A stretch of DNA of 64,000 nt from Cryptomeria japonica (GCF_030272615.1 NC_081406.1:219965497-220029496); one strand, 5' to 3'. Numbered from the stretch's first letter, positions 36,057 through 48,513 are shown. A program made the numbers and translations. The notes: generated from the letters alone by a model not told the origin.

Positions 36057-36235
36057 GGCAACCCCATCTTTTGTTTTAACCCGCTTATTTATTCCTCTTC
36101 TTGCCCCCTGTATTTCCATATAGATACTCAGATAAACATTCAATTTAAATATGCCCATATATCTATTCTCACAGACTTTAACTCAGGTAGTTAGGCTCAA
36201 TCCATGGTCGGATTGAACCTAACTATGGTTTTTTT

Positions 36236-38795
36236 CTCACCGATACCTATCTGATATCCATTGGGTTTTTATGTTGAAGAAACCTCGAGCCTCGGTGACC
36301 TCCTTTACTTTTCCACCGAAACACTTCTTCCATCAAAATCATCATGCCCTGTCGATGAATGGATCTATTATCTCACCAAAGCCTTTCTTTATCCTCCCTT
36401 ATCATCTTCCACCGATAAAGTCGCATCGGTGAAACCATGTGTATCCGAGGCATGCCTTTTAGCTTCCTCAAAACCTATTTCCTCATCGATATCTTTTATC
36501 AATGTAGCTTCCTTTTGTCTGATCAACATTATTCTTTTGATGAGAACATTCCTTTCAGTGAGTTATGTTGCACCGATGGTATTATCTCCTCAAAGACCTT
36601 TTCCCGTCGATGAAAACCATCTCCACTTTCCTCAATATGTTTTGTCGATGGAATTACTATCTTCAATGAGTCTTTTCTGAAGTTCATCGGCACTTCCTTT
36701 CTTCGATAGCCCTTCTATATCGATGAGACATCATTGGGTCTCATCAATATTATTTGAACCTGGATATCTTAATAGGATGCTTGGCTATTTCCTCATTGAT
36801 ACCTATTTGATATCCATTGGGTTTTTATGTCGAAGAAACCTCGGGCTTTGGTGACCTCCTTTATTTTTCCACTGAAACACTTCTTCCATCAAAATCATCA
36901 CGCCATGTCAGTGAATGGACCTATTGTCTCACTGAAGCATTTCTTTATCTTCCCTTATCATCTTCCACCGATAAAGTCGCATCGGTGAAACCATGCATAT
37001 CGGAGGCATGCCTTTTAGCTTCCTCGAAACCTATTTCCTCATCGATATCTTTTATCGATGTAGCTTCCTTTCATCTAATCGACATTATTCTTTCGATGAG
37101 AACACTCCTTTCGGTGAGTTTATGTTGCACCGATGGTATTATCTCCTCAAATACCTTTTCCCGTTGATGAAAACCATCTCCACTTTCCTCGATATATTTT
37201 ATCAATGGAATTACTGTCTTCGGTCACTATGGTTATTTCCTCACCAATACCTATCTGATATCCATTGGGTTTTTATGTCGAAGAAACCTCGGGCTTTGGT
37301 GACCTCCTTTATTTTTCCACCGAAACACTTCTTCCATTGAAATCATCACACCCTGTCAGTGAATGGATCTATTGTCTTACTGAAGCCTTTCTTTATCCTC
37401 CCTTATCATCTTCCACCAATAAAGTCAAATTGGTGAAACCATGCATATCGGTGGCATGCCTTTTAGCTTCCTCGAAACCTATTTCCTCATCAATATCTTT
37501 TATTGATGTAGCTTCCTTTTGTCTGATCGACATTATTCTTTCAATGAGAGCATTCTTTTTAGTGAGTTATGTTGCACTATTGGTATTATCTCCTCGAAGA
37601 ACTTTTCCCATCAATGAAAACCATCTCTGCTTTCCTCGATATCTTTTGTCAATGGAATTTTTGTATTTGATCACTATGGCTGTTTCCTCACTGATACCTA
37701 TCTGATATCCATTGGGATTTTATATCGAAGAAACCTCAGGCTTCAGTGACCTCCTTTATTTTTCCACCAAAACACTTCTTCCATCAAAATCATCATGCCC
37801 TATCGGTGAAAGGATCTATTGTCTCACCGAAGCCTTTCTTTATCCTCCCTTATCATCTTCTATTGATAAAGTTGCATTGATGAAACCATGCGTATCGGAG
37901 GCATGCCTTTTAGCTTCCTCGAAACCTATTTCCTGATCAATATCTTTTATCGATGTAGCTTCCTTTTGTCTGATCGACATTATTCTTTCAATGAGAACAT
38001 TCCTTTTGGTGAGTTATGTTGCACCCATTGTATTATCTCCTTGAAGACCTTTTCGTGTCGATGAAAACCATCTCCACTTTCCTCAATATCTTTTGTTGAT
38101 GGAATTACTGTCTTCGATGAGTCTTTTTTGAAGTTCATCAGCACTTCCTTTCTTCGATAGCCCTTCTATATTGATGAGACATCGTTGGGTCTCATCGATA
38201 TTATTTTAACTTGGATATCTTAATAGGATGCTTGGTTGTTTCCTCACCGATACCTATCTGATATCCATTGGGTTTTTATGTTGAAGAAACCTCAGGCTTC
38301 AGTGACCTCCTTTATTTTTCCACCAAAACACTTCTTCCATTGAAATCATCATGCGCTGTCGGTGAATGGATCTATTGTCTCACCGAAGCCTTTCTTTATC
38401 CTCCCTTATCATCTTCCATTGATAAAGTTGCATCAGTGAAACCATATGTATTAGAGGCATGCCCTTTAGCTTCCTCGAAACCTATTTCCTCATCGATATC
38501 TTTTATCGATGTAGCTTCCTTTTGTTTGATCAACATTATTCTTTCGATGAGATCATTCCTTTTAGTGAGTCCTTTTTTATGTTGCATCGATGGTATTATC
38601 TCCTCGAAGACCTTTTCCCATTGATGCAAACCATCTCCCCTTTCCTCGATATCTTTTGTCGATGGAATTACTATCTTCAATGAGTCTTTTCTGAAGTTCA
38701 TTAGTGCTTCCTTTCTTCGATGGCCCTTCTATATCGATGAGACATCGTTGGGTCTCATTGATATTATCTAAACCTGGATATCTTAATAGGATGCT
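36236..38795 (+). repeat. Tandem array of five 447- to 556-base units in the LINE F 3' region
   Basis: Units begin CCTCACCGATACCTATCTG or close to it, at about 36236, 36791, 37239, 37686 and 38242. Units 1, 4 and 5 are about 555 bases. Units 2 and 3 are about 447 bases and lack the same 108-base part (the GATGAGTCTTTTCTGAAG to TTAATAGGATGC segment). Each unit opens a similar plus-strand frame (GFYVEETSGF...), but the unit frames are not in register, so no single repetitive protein is encoded. The minus strand of unit 5 is also open for 101 codons (38396-38701). Confidence 0.85.
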
Positions 38796-39355
38796 ATTAC
38801 ACCCACTTGTTGACTTGTGGGCTACCATGGTATTAATAAAAATGATGATTTCTTTTAACAATAGGGGGCTTTTATAATTTAACTCCATAGATAATCATTC
38901 AAATTTGATGCTCAATAGGTGGCATAACTTATTTTCCTTTAAACTCATAAATTTAGCTTTTTTAGTCTTGCCGCTCTGCTAGGATAAGCTTTAAGACTAG
39001 AAGGAGGCAATACCTTACATTAATGATCATAGGTATATAAACGTGCCGGTATATCTCACTCTTGGATATATGTGATCATGGATATATAGGGATTATTATT
39101 TATGTAGATATTGCCTTCTTTTAGGACTAACACTTACCTAGCTATCCTCATCTCTATTTTACCTTTTTGGTCCCCTATATTCTTGATGTTTTGTCTCTTG
39201 TTTTGTTCTTAAGAATCTTTCTGGCTTTAATGTCTCTAGGTTGCTTTAACTTAGCTTTGTAATTTTGTTAAGCAGTGTATATGTTGTGCATCATCCTCTT
39301 CCCTATGTATGATCGGCCCTAGCCACCTTCAAGCTTTCTAGGCCCCCCATGGTCG

Positions 39356-39401
<46 letters not shown>

Positions 39402-40272
39402 CATCATTCACATTATATATTGGGATTTTGTTCAGACTCACATCTATATATTCATATTCATATATAGTTTCCTAGTATCCAACCTACTCTCTCAGTTTTA
39501 AGTTAAATCAGTCTCAGATGCATATGTCAATTTTCCTCTTTTTTCCTAGTAATCTCCAGCATCATATTATTAGATTAAGGGTCAACCTGATAAAATTTTA
39601 TCTCACTTAAAGCTTTCCCGAGACACTCAATTAGGGCCTGGAAGGCTCTCGAACCATATTATTTAAGATGGTAGCTCCCTGCGATCTCTTTGCAGGAATA
39701 TTTATGGAATTTGCCTCATTAATATTTATTGAGTTTATGGTCTTCGATGGGTAACCACTCTCGCATTATGTTTCTGGAGATTTTTTGAGAGTAATATTTT
39801 GAGTTGTGTATCCTAATAGGGTGACCATCTAGGCAGGTATGATATATTGTATAAGTTGACCTATTCGGTTTTCCTTTTCCTAACATTCTGGTGAGAGATT
39901 TTCTCAAGATTTTGTACAGCATAAGGAGCAAAGTAAGCTTAACCCTGTGTTTCAGGAATAGCAAGAACTATCACCCAAAAATGGTAGCATCACCCCAAGA
40001 GATGAGCAATCTGTTGCTCAACTTTACACAGGGGATTTCTACATACAATCTTCATTATTTTGGACATTTTCCCTTTCTGATCTTGTATCTGCATTTTGTA
40101 TCGCATTCTTAATTTTTTTTTCTGATCCTTGATGGATTTGGGCTAGACTGGAGGTTTTCTTCCCTCCATTCTTTCCTACCAGTGCCCACACTAAATGGAG
40201 GTGTAAATGTAAATCTATCTATTTTTAAATTAATAAAATTCTTTGGCCTTGGCCTTTTATCGATCAAAAAAA
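38796..40272 (+). other. 3' tail of LINE F
   Basis: No coding frame supported. It holds an (AT)n microsatellite at 39358-39398. The end carries TTAATAAAATTCTTTGGCC (poly(A) signal form) and a run of 11 A residues shared with the target duplication. Confidence 0.7.
39358..39398. repeat. (AT)n microsatellite
   Basis: About 20 uninterrupted AT units. Confidence 0.95.
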
Positions 40273-40516
40273 AAAAGTGTTAACATGAAAGTATACATAA
40301 CATTCACCAAAATTTTAAATACTATTCACCCTTTGCCAACAATGACAAAGTAATGCAGAATAATCCCTGTTTCCTTATATATAAAAATAGAGTAAATGTT
40401 TATGACAATAAGGAATAAAACTTATCAAAAACAGATTTAAAATCTTGCATAAAAGTTTTCATGGCCAATGACCATGACTCAAGTAATGAGGTAGCAACCT
40501 CACTTTCTGTCTGCAT

Positions 40517-43500
40517 CTAGAATACTAGTTCTTCCATAGCATCAATGGTACTCATCTCTTGAGTTACCGTGATGGTTTCCAGATTGAGAAAAAATTTCTG
40601 AAGAATTTGTAGTTTGTGTAATAAGACCAGTTGAAGCTCCTGCAAATCTTTTGTCCGATTGCAGATTTCTGATTCCACCCTGGCAGTTTGCAGTTGATAA
40701 TGATGGACCATTTGCCCATATGTAGTAAATGAATCATATGGCATCTTGAAGGTGCTGATGTATGCCTGGAACTCTGATTGGAGTTTATCTTTTTGCTTAA
40801 GCACATCATAACAAAATAGATGGGGTTGGCAGATTTTACTCAATAGTAATTTGCCCTCATCCATAGCACCACTGATATCCTTCTGCTACTTCATAAGTTG
40901 TGACTGGAGCTCATTTAGTTTCTTGACTAAGGTAGCATTGAGTACCTTTTCATGATTGTTCTTCGTAGTGGCTGTAGCAACATCTTCCAAGCATTGTACT
41001 TGGTCCTCTACTACAGTACAAAGGAGTTTCATCTTGGACAGAGAGGAATTGGTACTGGGGAGGTTAGTACTGGGAATCAGATTGGTAAGAGTGTCAACCA
41101 TAGTTTGTATGACATCCCTTTCCTTCTTCCTTCACAACTCTTCAAGTCTTTCTTGTGCCAATTTGATGCCTCATAGCAGCTCAGACTCATCTGTTGATTG
41201 AAGGTCAATCGGACTGGTGGCATCAACCAGTTTGGCTTGACCACCAGTTGCCTTGGGAGTCTCTACTTGTTTGGTTTTCTCTGCTTCCTTCTCCTCTGCT
41301 ACTCTTTTATTTTCCTCTTCTTTCTTATTTTGCTCCTCTTCTTGTCTCTTCTTCAGTTCTTCCTTCTTCTTGTCTTCTTCTTGCTTGTTCTTTTCTTCCT
41401 CCTTCTTTTCCTCCTCTTCTTTCCTCTTCTCCTCTTCTTTTCTCTTCTCCTCCTTTTTCTACTCTTCTTTCCTCTTCTTCTCTTCTTTTCTCTTCTCCTC
41501 TTCTTGTTTCCTCTTCTCCTCCTCTTTCATTTTCTCTTCCTATTTCCTCATCTTTCTCTGTCTTTTCTTTTTCTGCTTGCTCTTTCTTCATTTGTTCTTT
41601 GTCCTGCTTCTCTTTTTCATCTTTTTCCTTGTCGTATTTCTCTTTCTCTATGTCTGGAGTGAAGTCCTCATCATCTAATGCATCCACATCAATGGGATCA
41701 TTTTTCTCTATCACTCTTTCCCCTTCACTATCAAATGCTTCATCTAGTTTGCTTGATGTTAGATCAGGTGCTTGTTCAACCTTCAGATTGGCCTTAGACA
41801 CTTGGTGTAACCGGACAACAACTTTGGCATGTAGATGTGTGTCCTTTTCCACTTCAGAGGCTCTACCTTCTAGCAACCAGAGTCTTCTCCTTCTCATGAA
41901 GAAGATACCTTTGTTCTTATCCATTATCTCAAATAATTCAGAATTAGAGGCATTGAGAAAGTATTGTGCAAAGATTATTTCCCTTATTTCCTATTCCTTT
42001 TCAATGGCAATGTGCCATTTGTTATATAAAGAATTGTATAAAGAATCTTTTGTGACCGATCAGATTTTAGATGATGACTGGTCATTAACACACAAATATT
42101 TGATAACTTCCTACTCTACTTCTTCTTTCTCATTATCAATGAAATCATCAAAATACTCTTTTAAATCATTAAGCACTTTCCTCTTTATATTCTTAATATT
42201 CCTCTGACAATGTGTCATCGGTTTATAGGAGGAAAAATCTATATTTACTAGTGCTGAAGTTGTAGATGCACTACTATTTGATTTCACCTTCTTGCTTGAT
42301 TGCCTGGTTTTCTTTGGCTATACTTCTGGTTTAGTATCCTCTAACTCCGGTGAGCTATTTTTGGTTTTTTGCTTCCTCTTGAATACTTTAGCGGGAGAAA
42401 CCTTAGGTTTCTTCTTGGAAGGTGGCCGCTTGGTCACTTTTTGACTGGATGAGGTAACCGGTGAAGATACCGATAGCACTGCCTTGCCCTTTTTCTATGT
42501 AGGATCTTCAATCGGTGTCACCCTCTCTAAGTAGGTGCCATTTCTCTTTTTCTTAGCATCTAGTAGTGAGGCAAGCAGGGTAGAGGCATACCCTATTCAT
42601 ACATCACTTCATACCCCATTGGTTCGATTGCTTCCTTTCTTGGTTCCACCACTTCCATTATGCATTCATCTACCTTTATGGTGAAGTAGATGTTATCTTC
42701 ATATTTCTTCACAATGTCTCCAGATATCCTCATCCTCTGGCTCATTTTCTACTTGAATTCATCAAAATATTTATTAAGAACCTCAAGATATCCGGTTCCC
42801 ACTTCTTGAAAACTTTCCCTAATTTGCTTGGAGACCGGTTGGTTAGTAGACCATTAAACATCACCTACTCCAAGGAAATAGCCTTGAAAGTAAAAGAATA
42901 GGCTGACCAGAAGTTGTCCAAACCTGAACCTTGAAGCATTATCCTGTTTAATGGACTTTAGGTTTAGTAGCAATTGCTTCTGCAAATAGGTACAGAAATC
43001 AAATGAGGTGTCTTCCTTAATCATTCTGTAGGCGGCATTCACTACAATAGTAGGCACAAAGTTCATTCTACTGGCATAAAACATCTAGTAGCCAATCACC
43101 ATGCAAGCATACTTAACCAAATCATCTTTGATGGTGTTGACGGTCATTGCCCATTGGTAGCTTAGAGAACTGGTGATCTTAGTCATTTCAGAATTGGTGA
43201 CCTTCCTTAGAGCTGGCACCTCTCCAGTGTTATAGAAATCGGTGATGACATGAATTACTTTCGGTCTGATGTCATGCATCTGCTTGAGATACATTTTATC
43301 ACCATGCACTCTGCTCAAGATGACGTAGATGTGATCTTCAGTGAACTCTTCCAAAAAATAAACTACATTGTGCAGTTTCTTCATCTCTAGGATGCTATAC
43401 TCAGGTTTGATTTTCTTGTCATCCCCACAGAATAGACCTAGCTGGGAATGGATCACTAGAGATCCTAGGTCTTCCAATTTACAATCAATATATCCTGAAA

Positions 43501-43621
43501 TATCTTCTTCGACAATAACTCTGACAGGTATCTGGGATAGGACATTGTATTTCATCTTCTTTTGAAGAAACTCGGTTGAATCCACAGGTACACTAGAACT
43601 GGAGTGCGATGAAAAAGCCAT
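40517..43621 (-). pseudogene. Element E ORF2, charged protein of unknown function, broken
   Basis: Read from ATG 43621 (MAFSSHSSSSVPVDSTEF). The frame is open to 43085 and continues past a stop to 42854; then shifts and stops occur to about 41930. The text resumes at 41924-41325 with an acidic part (IDVDALDDEDFTPDIEKEK) and a long Glu/Lys/Arg repeat region, and ends with helical segments (41101-40886 and 40864-40517). The first 260 residues (KVIHVITDFYNTGEVPALRK, later RMNFVPTIVVNAAYRMIKED) recall uncharacterised proteins linked to plant transposons; I cannot name a domain or activity. In position it corresponds to the ORF2-like frame of element A. On the plus strand the charged repeat shows as a CT-rich tract (41290-41650). 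Confidence 0.6.
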
Positions 43622-44056
43622 GATTAAATGATAAAAAAGAATTTCAAGAAATACCTTCACAATTCAAAATTTAGGTTTTGCCAATGTCGCTCTCAACACA
43701 CCACTTTGGTTGCTTGGAACACCGCTTAGTGTTCTTCATCAATAGATTGAAAGTTTGTTGTATTCCTCTACAAGATTTTTGAATTCGCTATACCAATCGC
43801 TCTTTTTCTCTCTGCTCTTGAAAAATTCTTCGCTCAAAAATAGATAAGTAAAAATGATGACAAAAATCCCTTTTAAACAATCTTTCACCTACCATAATAA
43901 ATGCATCTTCGTTAGGGTACAAACCCTAATTTTGTCTTTTACCACTTCAAGTCTTCTGCTGATTGATAGGTAACATATACCGATTAAGGTCTTTACCAAT
44001 ATAAACCGGGGGTTCAAATATTTCACCGATATGCTCCCCCTAAGCTTTTCTGAAGC

Positions 44057-45331
44057 TCAATTTGCCGGTTCAGAGACTTCCACACTAGGTGCAGAAATAG
44101 GTTCATCCTGTGACACTTCTTCAGGTTTCTTTTTCCAAGTTTTATTCATTCCTTCTTGAAAGGTTTCAACATCAATTTTCCCTTCTAGAGTGATCAGTAT
44201 GTCATCGAATAGGTTCTTTCTCATTCTGCAGGTTTTGGCAGTGTGTCCCATTTTTTTGCAATGATAGCATACCATTTCGGGTGATCTCCATGGTCCATTA
44301 TTCATACTACCATTCTTCCTTCTGCATGTTGCAATAGTGTGACTGCTACCATGACAAATCAAACAAGTTGCTCTCCAACTAGTTGCCACTTGATAGCCAC
44401 TTGACTGATGGTCATAGATATTATATCGGTTGGGATTCTAGTTCACAAAGAGTTCTGGGATAACTCCTTGAGTCCTTGGAGGGTATCTCCCAGTGTTGTG
44501 CAAAACAGACTTGTATTCAAATGCTCTATGCCCAAACTTGTTGCATGCATAGTAGTTTCCATTGAATCTATTGGATCTAGGCTTATTGTTTAGAAAATAA
44601 GGAAAATTATTGTAGGCCTTACTTCTACACACATTAGTAGTATGTCCTTCCTTGAGGCAGTTGAGGCAAACTGGTTTAAACTTTTGCTTACCTTTATCCT
44701 TGGATGCTAGTTGCTTCTATGATGCTTCAGCTTTTGTTCCAGAGGTCTCACCTTCCTCATACCCAAAGAAGCCAAGTCCAGTGGTATTCTTTACTAGTTT
44801 TTTCGGTTCAAGCTTTTTCTCTAGCTTAGTAGTACTCTGATTGAATTTGGCAAGTATCTCCTTTGACTTAGTGAGTTCCTTGGAAATAGAAGCATTGGAT
44901 TCCTTCAAGGTTGCATTCTCAGAAATAGCCATGTTTAGTTCACCTTGCATTTCTTCTTTTTCCACTTTACTCTCTTGGAGATAAGCGGTAAGGGGACTGA
45001 TTTCTTGCTTCATCTTGGAGATCTCATGATCTTTGTCTTTTACCAGATCTTCAGCTTTCCTTCAGTTCTCAAGCTCTTGACACATTCTGATAGTCAGTCC
45101 TTCCAACTCCTTTCTCAGGTTGGCTTTAGATTCATTCAATTTTTCAACTTCTTGAACTAGGGCATCCATGTCAACTTCATCAGAAGAGCTATTTTCAGTA
45201 AGTTCCATCAGTTTCTCAGCATGATCTCTTCTCTTAGCCAAAGAGGCCTTATACTTGACTTTGAGTTCATCATAGGCTCTCTTAGTCTAAGTGAGATGAT
45301 GAGTAAGTTCCCTCATAGTGTATTCCCTCAT
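44057..45331 (-). pseudogene. Element E ORF1, gag-like: coiled coil plus four zinc knuckles, four stops
   Basis: A 424-codon frame from ATG 45331, 36 bases after the primer binding site, with four in-frame stops and no frameshift. The first 200 residues are coiled coil (ELKVKYKASLAKRRDHAEKL and similar). Four knuckles follow: CLNCLKEGHTTNVC; a degenerate YYACNKFGHRAFEY; CLICHGSSHTIATC; CYHCKKMGHTAKTC. All intact ones are C-x2-C-x4-H-x4-C. The usual copia gag (UBN2) part is absent. Role inferred: binding element RNA, possibly within particles made by another element. Element D has the same design. Confidence 0.75.
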
Positions 45332-45366
45332 ATCTCCTTCCAATCAGTTAGACTTATAGAAAGGTT

Positions 45367-45379
45367 GGCTCTGATACCA
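45367..45379 (-). other. Primer binding site of element E
   Basis: On the minus strand TGGTATCAGAGCC, complementary to the 3' end of initiator Met tRNA, two bases from the LTR end. Confidence 0.95.
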
Positions 45380-45381
45380 AT

Positions 45382-46541
45382 TGATAAATACTAAGCGCCC
45401 GGGGGCGGGGGGGGGGGGCGGGGGGGGGCGGGGTTCGGTGAATTAGTATACCAAAAAATACTAAACTCAAACTCTTAAACAGTTTAGTAGATAACCGATA
45501 TAACAGATTCATTAATAAACCAGTTAAGATAAATGCAAACCAAATAGCAAATAAAGCATTCACCCACAAAAGAACAATCACCATAACACAAGATATTTTG
45601 ACATGGAAACCCAAATGGGAAAAAACATGGTGAGCATAAACTCACAAGTAACTATCTGCAGAATAGAAACCAGACCGGTTAAGGTCATACAATGTTCTTC
45701 ACCAGAATAGATCCTATTAGGAATCTAGATCTCTGTTAGGAGATAAGTCCTGTTAAAGAATACCTTGCTAAAGGATTTTAGATCCACAGTTGTGAACCAC
45801 CTTGTTAGAGGATTTACAAAGGCTTTGTTGGGCCTACCCGGTTAAGGGTTTCAGACTTGTCGAAGATGTGAGTGATCTAGATACTAGCACAGTATGCTTG
45901 GTTAGATCATTGATAGCTCATTGTTAATGCATTTCAGCATTACTTCAGTCTTCAATATCTCCACACTCTAACTCTTCACACAGACCTAATCTTCTCTGCA
46001 AAAATCACACATAACCTTCTCATACATCATACATCTCTCATATATGCAAACCCTAGACATGATGTCCTTATAAAGGAAACTGATTTCATGTCGGTCTAAT
46101 AGGATTAAACTACAAGTTCCTAGGTTCAGTGTATCTAGACACATTTGGTAACATGACACAAAATCACTGCCAAAGTTTCGGTGGATGATAACTCATCACA
46201 GAAATACCAGTTGGTAACTCAGCACAGAGTAATACCGGTTCATACAATATACCGATTGACGTTTGTGAAAAATGAAGACTAGAAAATATTAACTATCGTT
46301 TTGTTCCTTCATACCGATTAAGATCCTCGAATTGCTTGAGGTCTTCATACCACTTGGGATCTCCATACCACTTGAGGTCTTCAGTCAATTTGTGACTAGT
46401 AAACATCTTCTGTAAAACACCGATAGTCTAAAGACTATAATACATAATACCGGTTGGAACAATTACCGGTTGAGCATAACTCATACATCAAGAAAGTGTG
46501 TGTCCATCAATGACAATCAAAACACCATCAAAATGCCAACA
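45382..46541 (-). repeat. 5' LTR of element E (1160 bp)
   Basis: Partner of 28314-29460. It differs mainly by a G/C-only tract at about 45396-45434, where the other LTR has only AGAGGGGGGGATG. That tract accounts for most of the extra length. Confidence 0.9.
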
Positions 46542-46546
46542 ACATA

Positions 46547-47330
46547 TATATAAAGTGTATCACAAAAAAAAGTTAATTTTTTATGTATATTTTCTTTGTT
46601 ATAGCATTTGGAAGTCGAATATACCAAAACTTGACATTTTTTGTCTCCCACCATAATTTGTCTATTCAATTTATGATAATAAAAAAATAAAAAATACCCT
46701 TTTGGAGAAGACTCTCTCCTCTAGTGAACCATATTTTTTTCAATTTATTTTCTAAGTTATTCGATATTTTTTTTGTTTTTCAAACCAGTCTCTTACCCAA
46801 GAAAAGAATACCTACTTGTAGTATTTTTAATTTTTTATATATTAAATATAATCAAAACATTATAAAAAATTATATGAGTAGAATCATGAATTCGATCTCT
46901 ACAAAAGGGTATTTTTAGTTTTTTTAATAAATTCAATTTACCTATTGAATTTTTTTGTAAAAGTCACAAGTTTCAGAAAATCAACATTTTTGTTGATGTG
47001 GCTACCACTTGGCATTCCACATAGATAGTTTTGGCCGGAAGTGTTCTAGTCAGAACTACTTTCAGTCAGAACACTTCCAGTCGGAACTATGGAGGCCGAC
47101 GCGACCAGTCGCTTCAACCCCATATAAAATAATTTTTTTTTCCAATAAAAAAATCAATTTCAATCAAGTGCGAAAATAATAAAAGTGATTTTGGAATAAA
47201 ATCTTTTTTTTTTTTTCTGAAATAAAGTGGCATTTTTTATCAAAGAGGAAGATTATAAAGGGGAAATTATTTTTAATTTTATAAAGGGGCGAAGATTTTG
47301 ATTTTTTTTTTCAAAGGCGTCTACCCTTTC
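46547..47330. other. AT-rich DNA with an inverted repeat
   Basis: No coding frame supported. GGAAGTGTTCT (47037-47047) and AGAACACTTCC (47068-47078) form a perfect 11-base stem; the wider arms (about 47026-47098) also match with mismatches. The GGCCGACGCGACCAGTCGC text after it is GC-rich in an otherwise AT-rich region. Confidence 0.6.
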
Positions 47331-47337
47331 CAAGTAT

Positions 47338-47690
47338 GTTATTTTAAATTATTTTTTTCAATTATGCTTAATTTACAATATTGGATGTTTTTTGGGAAAT
47401 TAATTTTTTTTTAGAGTTTTTTAAACTTTATTTTATTGCTCATAAACTACGCTTCAATCATTTATTTTCAATTATGTTATTTTCAATTATTTTTTCAATT
47501 ATGTTCAAATATATACAAATATTTGAAGGTTTTTTGAGAACTATTTATATTTTTTAGATTTAATTAAACGTTATTTTATTAATCATTAATTGTGGATTCA
47601 ATCATTTATTTTCAAGTATATTATATTACACTTTATTTTTTCATTTTTTTTATATTAAACGTTAATTGTGGATTCAATCATGTGTATCTT
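47338..47690. repeat. AT-rich tandem repeat of about 130 bases, 2-3 diverged copies
   Basis: Blocks starting near 47338, 47466 and 47617 share TTTTTTCAATTATG, ATTTTATT..CATTAA..and CAATCATTTATTTTCAA-type text. The period is near 130. Confidence 0.5.
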
Positions 47691-48513
47691 ATCTTGAATC
47701 TTTTATTTACGTGTACATGGTTTCCATATGTTTTTCTTTATATATGTATGCATTTATCCATTTTTATTTATGTGTATGGATTCATTTATACATGTTCATA
47801 TATATGCATAGATTCATACTTATTTACATACTTAAAAGAACTAAATAGTGAATTTATAAAATATATATATATATATATATATATTAAACAATACTGAAAT
47901 TGAGTATATTCAACACTATTTATTACTTAATTATACCTTTTTTGAAACTAATACTTGACTCAAATTCTCTATATATTAGCTACTCTAGATTTCAAGAAAT
48001 TAATGTTATTAAATCACATTCATATGTACATGTTGCATAGTCAAATGTAGAATCCAACTAGACTTAATTTATTACTCTTTATCTTGTGTTTGGTAGAAAC
48101 TAGGTCTTATTTCTTGAACATTATTTTTGTATTTTCTAAATTTTTAAAAGTGGAGTTCAAGTCAAATGATCTAAATGGATGAAAATTTACACATGTTTCA
48201 TTTATTCAATGTATAAAATTTAAGAATGCAAAATTAAATTTACATTTCATTAATTATATTTTGTTTGTTAAGAACAAGGAAAAGTAACTGTATAAATTTT
48301 TTAACTTTCATAGTTTACAAAAGAAGTCTAGATTTATATATTTAACTCTAACATTAATCTGGTGAGTATATATATGTATATATATAACTTCTAGAATTTA
48401 AAATAACTTGAAAGGTGCATGCAAATATGTTTTTTTCTTATCTATGGTACATTTGCATGTTTTTGTTTTTAGGTTCAAAGCACGAAATTTTGAAGATCTA
48501 AATATTTTTTGCA

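Larger units (their letters stand above)
29618..40272 (+). mobile_element. LINE F: L1-type LINE of about 10.7 kb, inserted in element E
   Basis: Bounded by a 19-base target duplication with one mismatch: AAAAGTGGTAACATGAAAG (29599-29617) and AAAAGTGTTAACATGAAAG (40273-40291). The right copy follows a run of A residues, as expected for target-primed insertion. Order: two tRNA-like 5' monomers, ORF1 (29943-31860), ORF2 (31857-36056), a five-unit tandem array (36236-38795), and a 3' tail with AATAAAATT before the A run. It is much longer than a usual plant L1 because of the 4.2-kb 3' region. ORF2 has 14 stops and no frameshift. Confidence 0.9.
28314..46541 (-). mobile_element. Element E: non-autonomous LTR retrotransposon, minus strand, carrying LINE F
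   Basis: LTRs at 28314-29460 and 45382-46541, flanked by the 5-bp duplication ACATA (28309-28313 and 46542-46546). Primer binding site at 45367-45379 and polypurine tract at 29461-29487 show it reads on the minus strand. Without LINE F (29618-40272 plus one 19-base duplication) the element is about 7.55 kb. It has two frames: a coiled-coil plus zinc-knuckle gag-like ORF1 and a charged ORF2 of about 1035 codons. There is no protease, integrase or reverse transcriptase. Confidence 0.9.

Noticed and set aside
36261-38624. Similar plus-strand open frames in each unit of the tandem array as a repetitive protein
   Set aside because: Unit lengths of 555, 448 and 556 are not all multiples of three, so the frames are not in register; no start context or domain.
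39610-39670. B-box-like GGTTCGAGAGCC on the minus strand, possible tRNA or SINE
   Set aside because: No A box at the right distance and no cloverleaf.
41194-42207. 337-codon Ser/Leu-rich open frame on the plus strand
   Set aside because: It is the opposite strand of the Glu/Lys/Arg repeat of element E ORF2; the low complexity of that repeat removes stops on this strand.
47592-47897. 101-codon open frame
   Set aside because: Tyr/Phe/Ile-rich translation of AT-rich repeats, ending in an (AT)n run.
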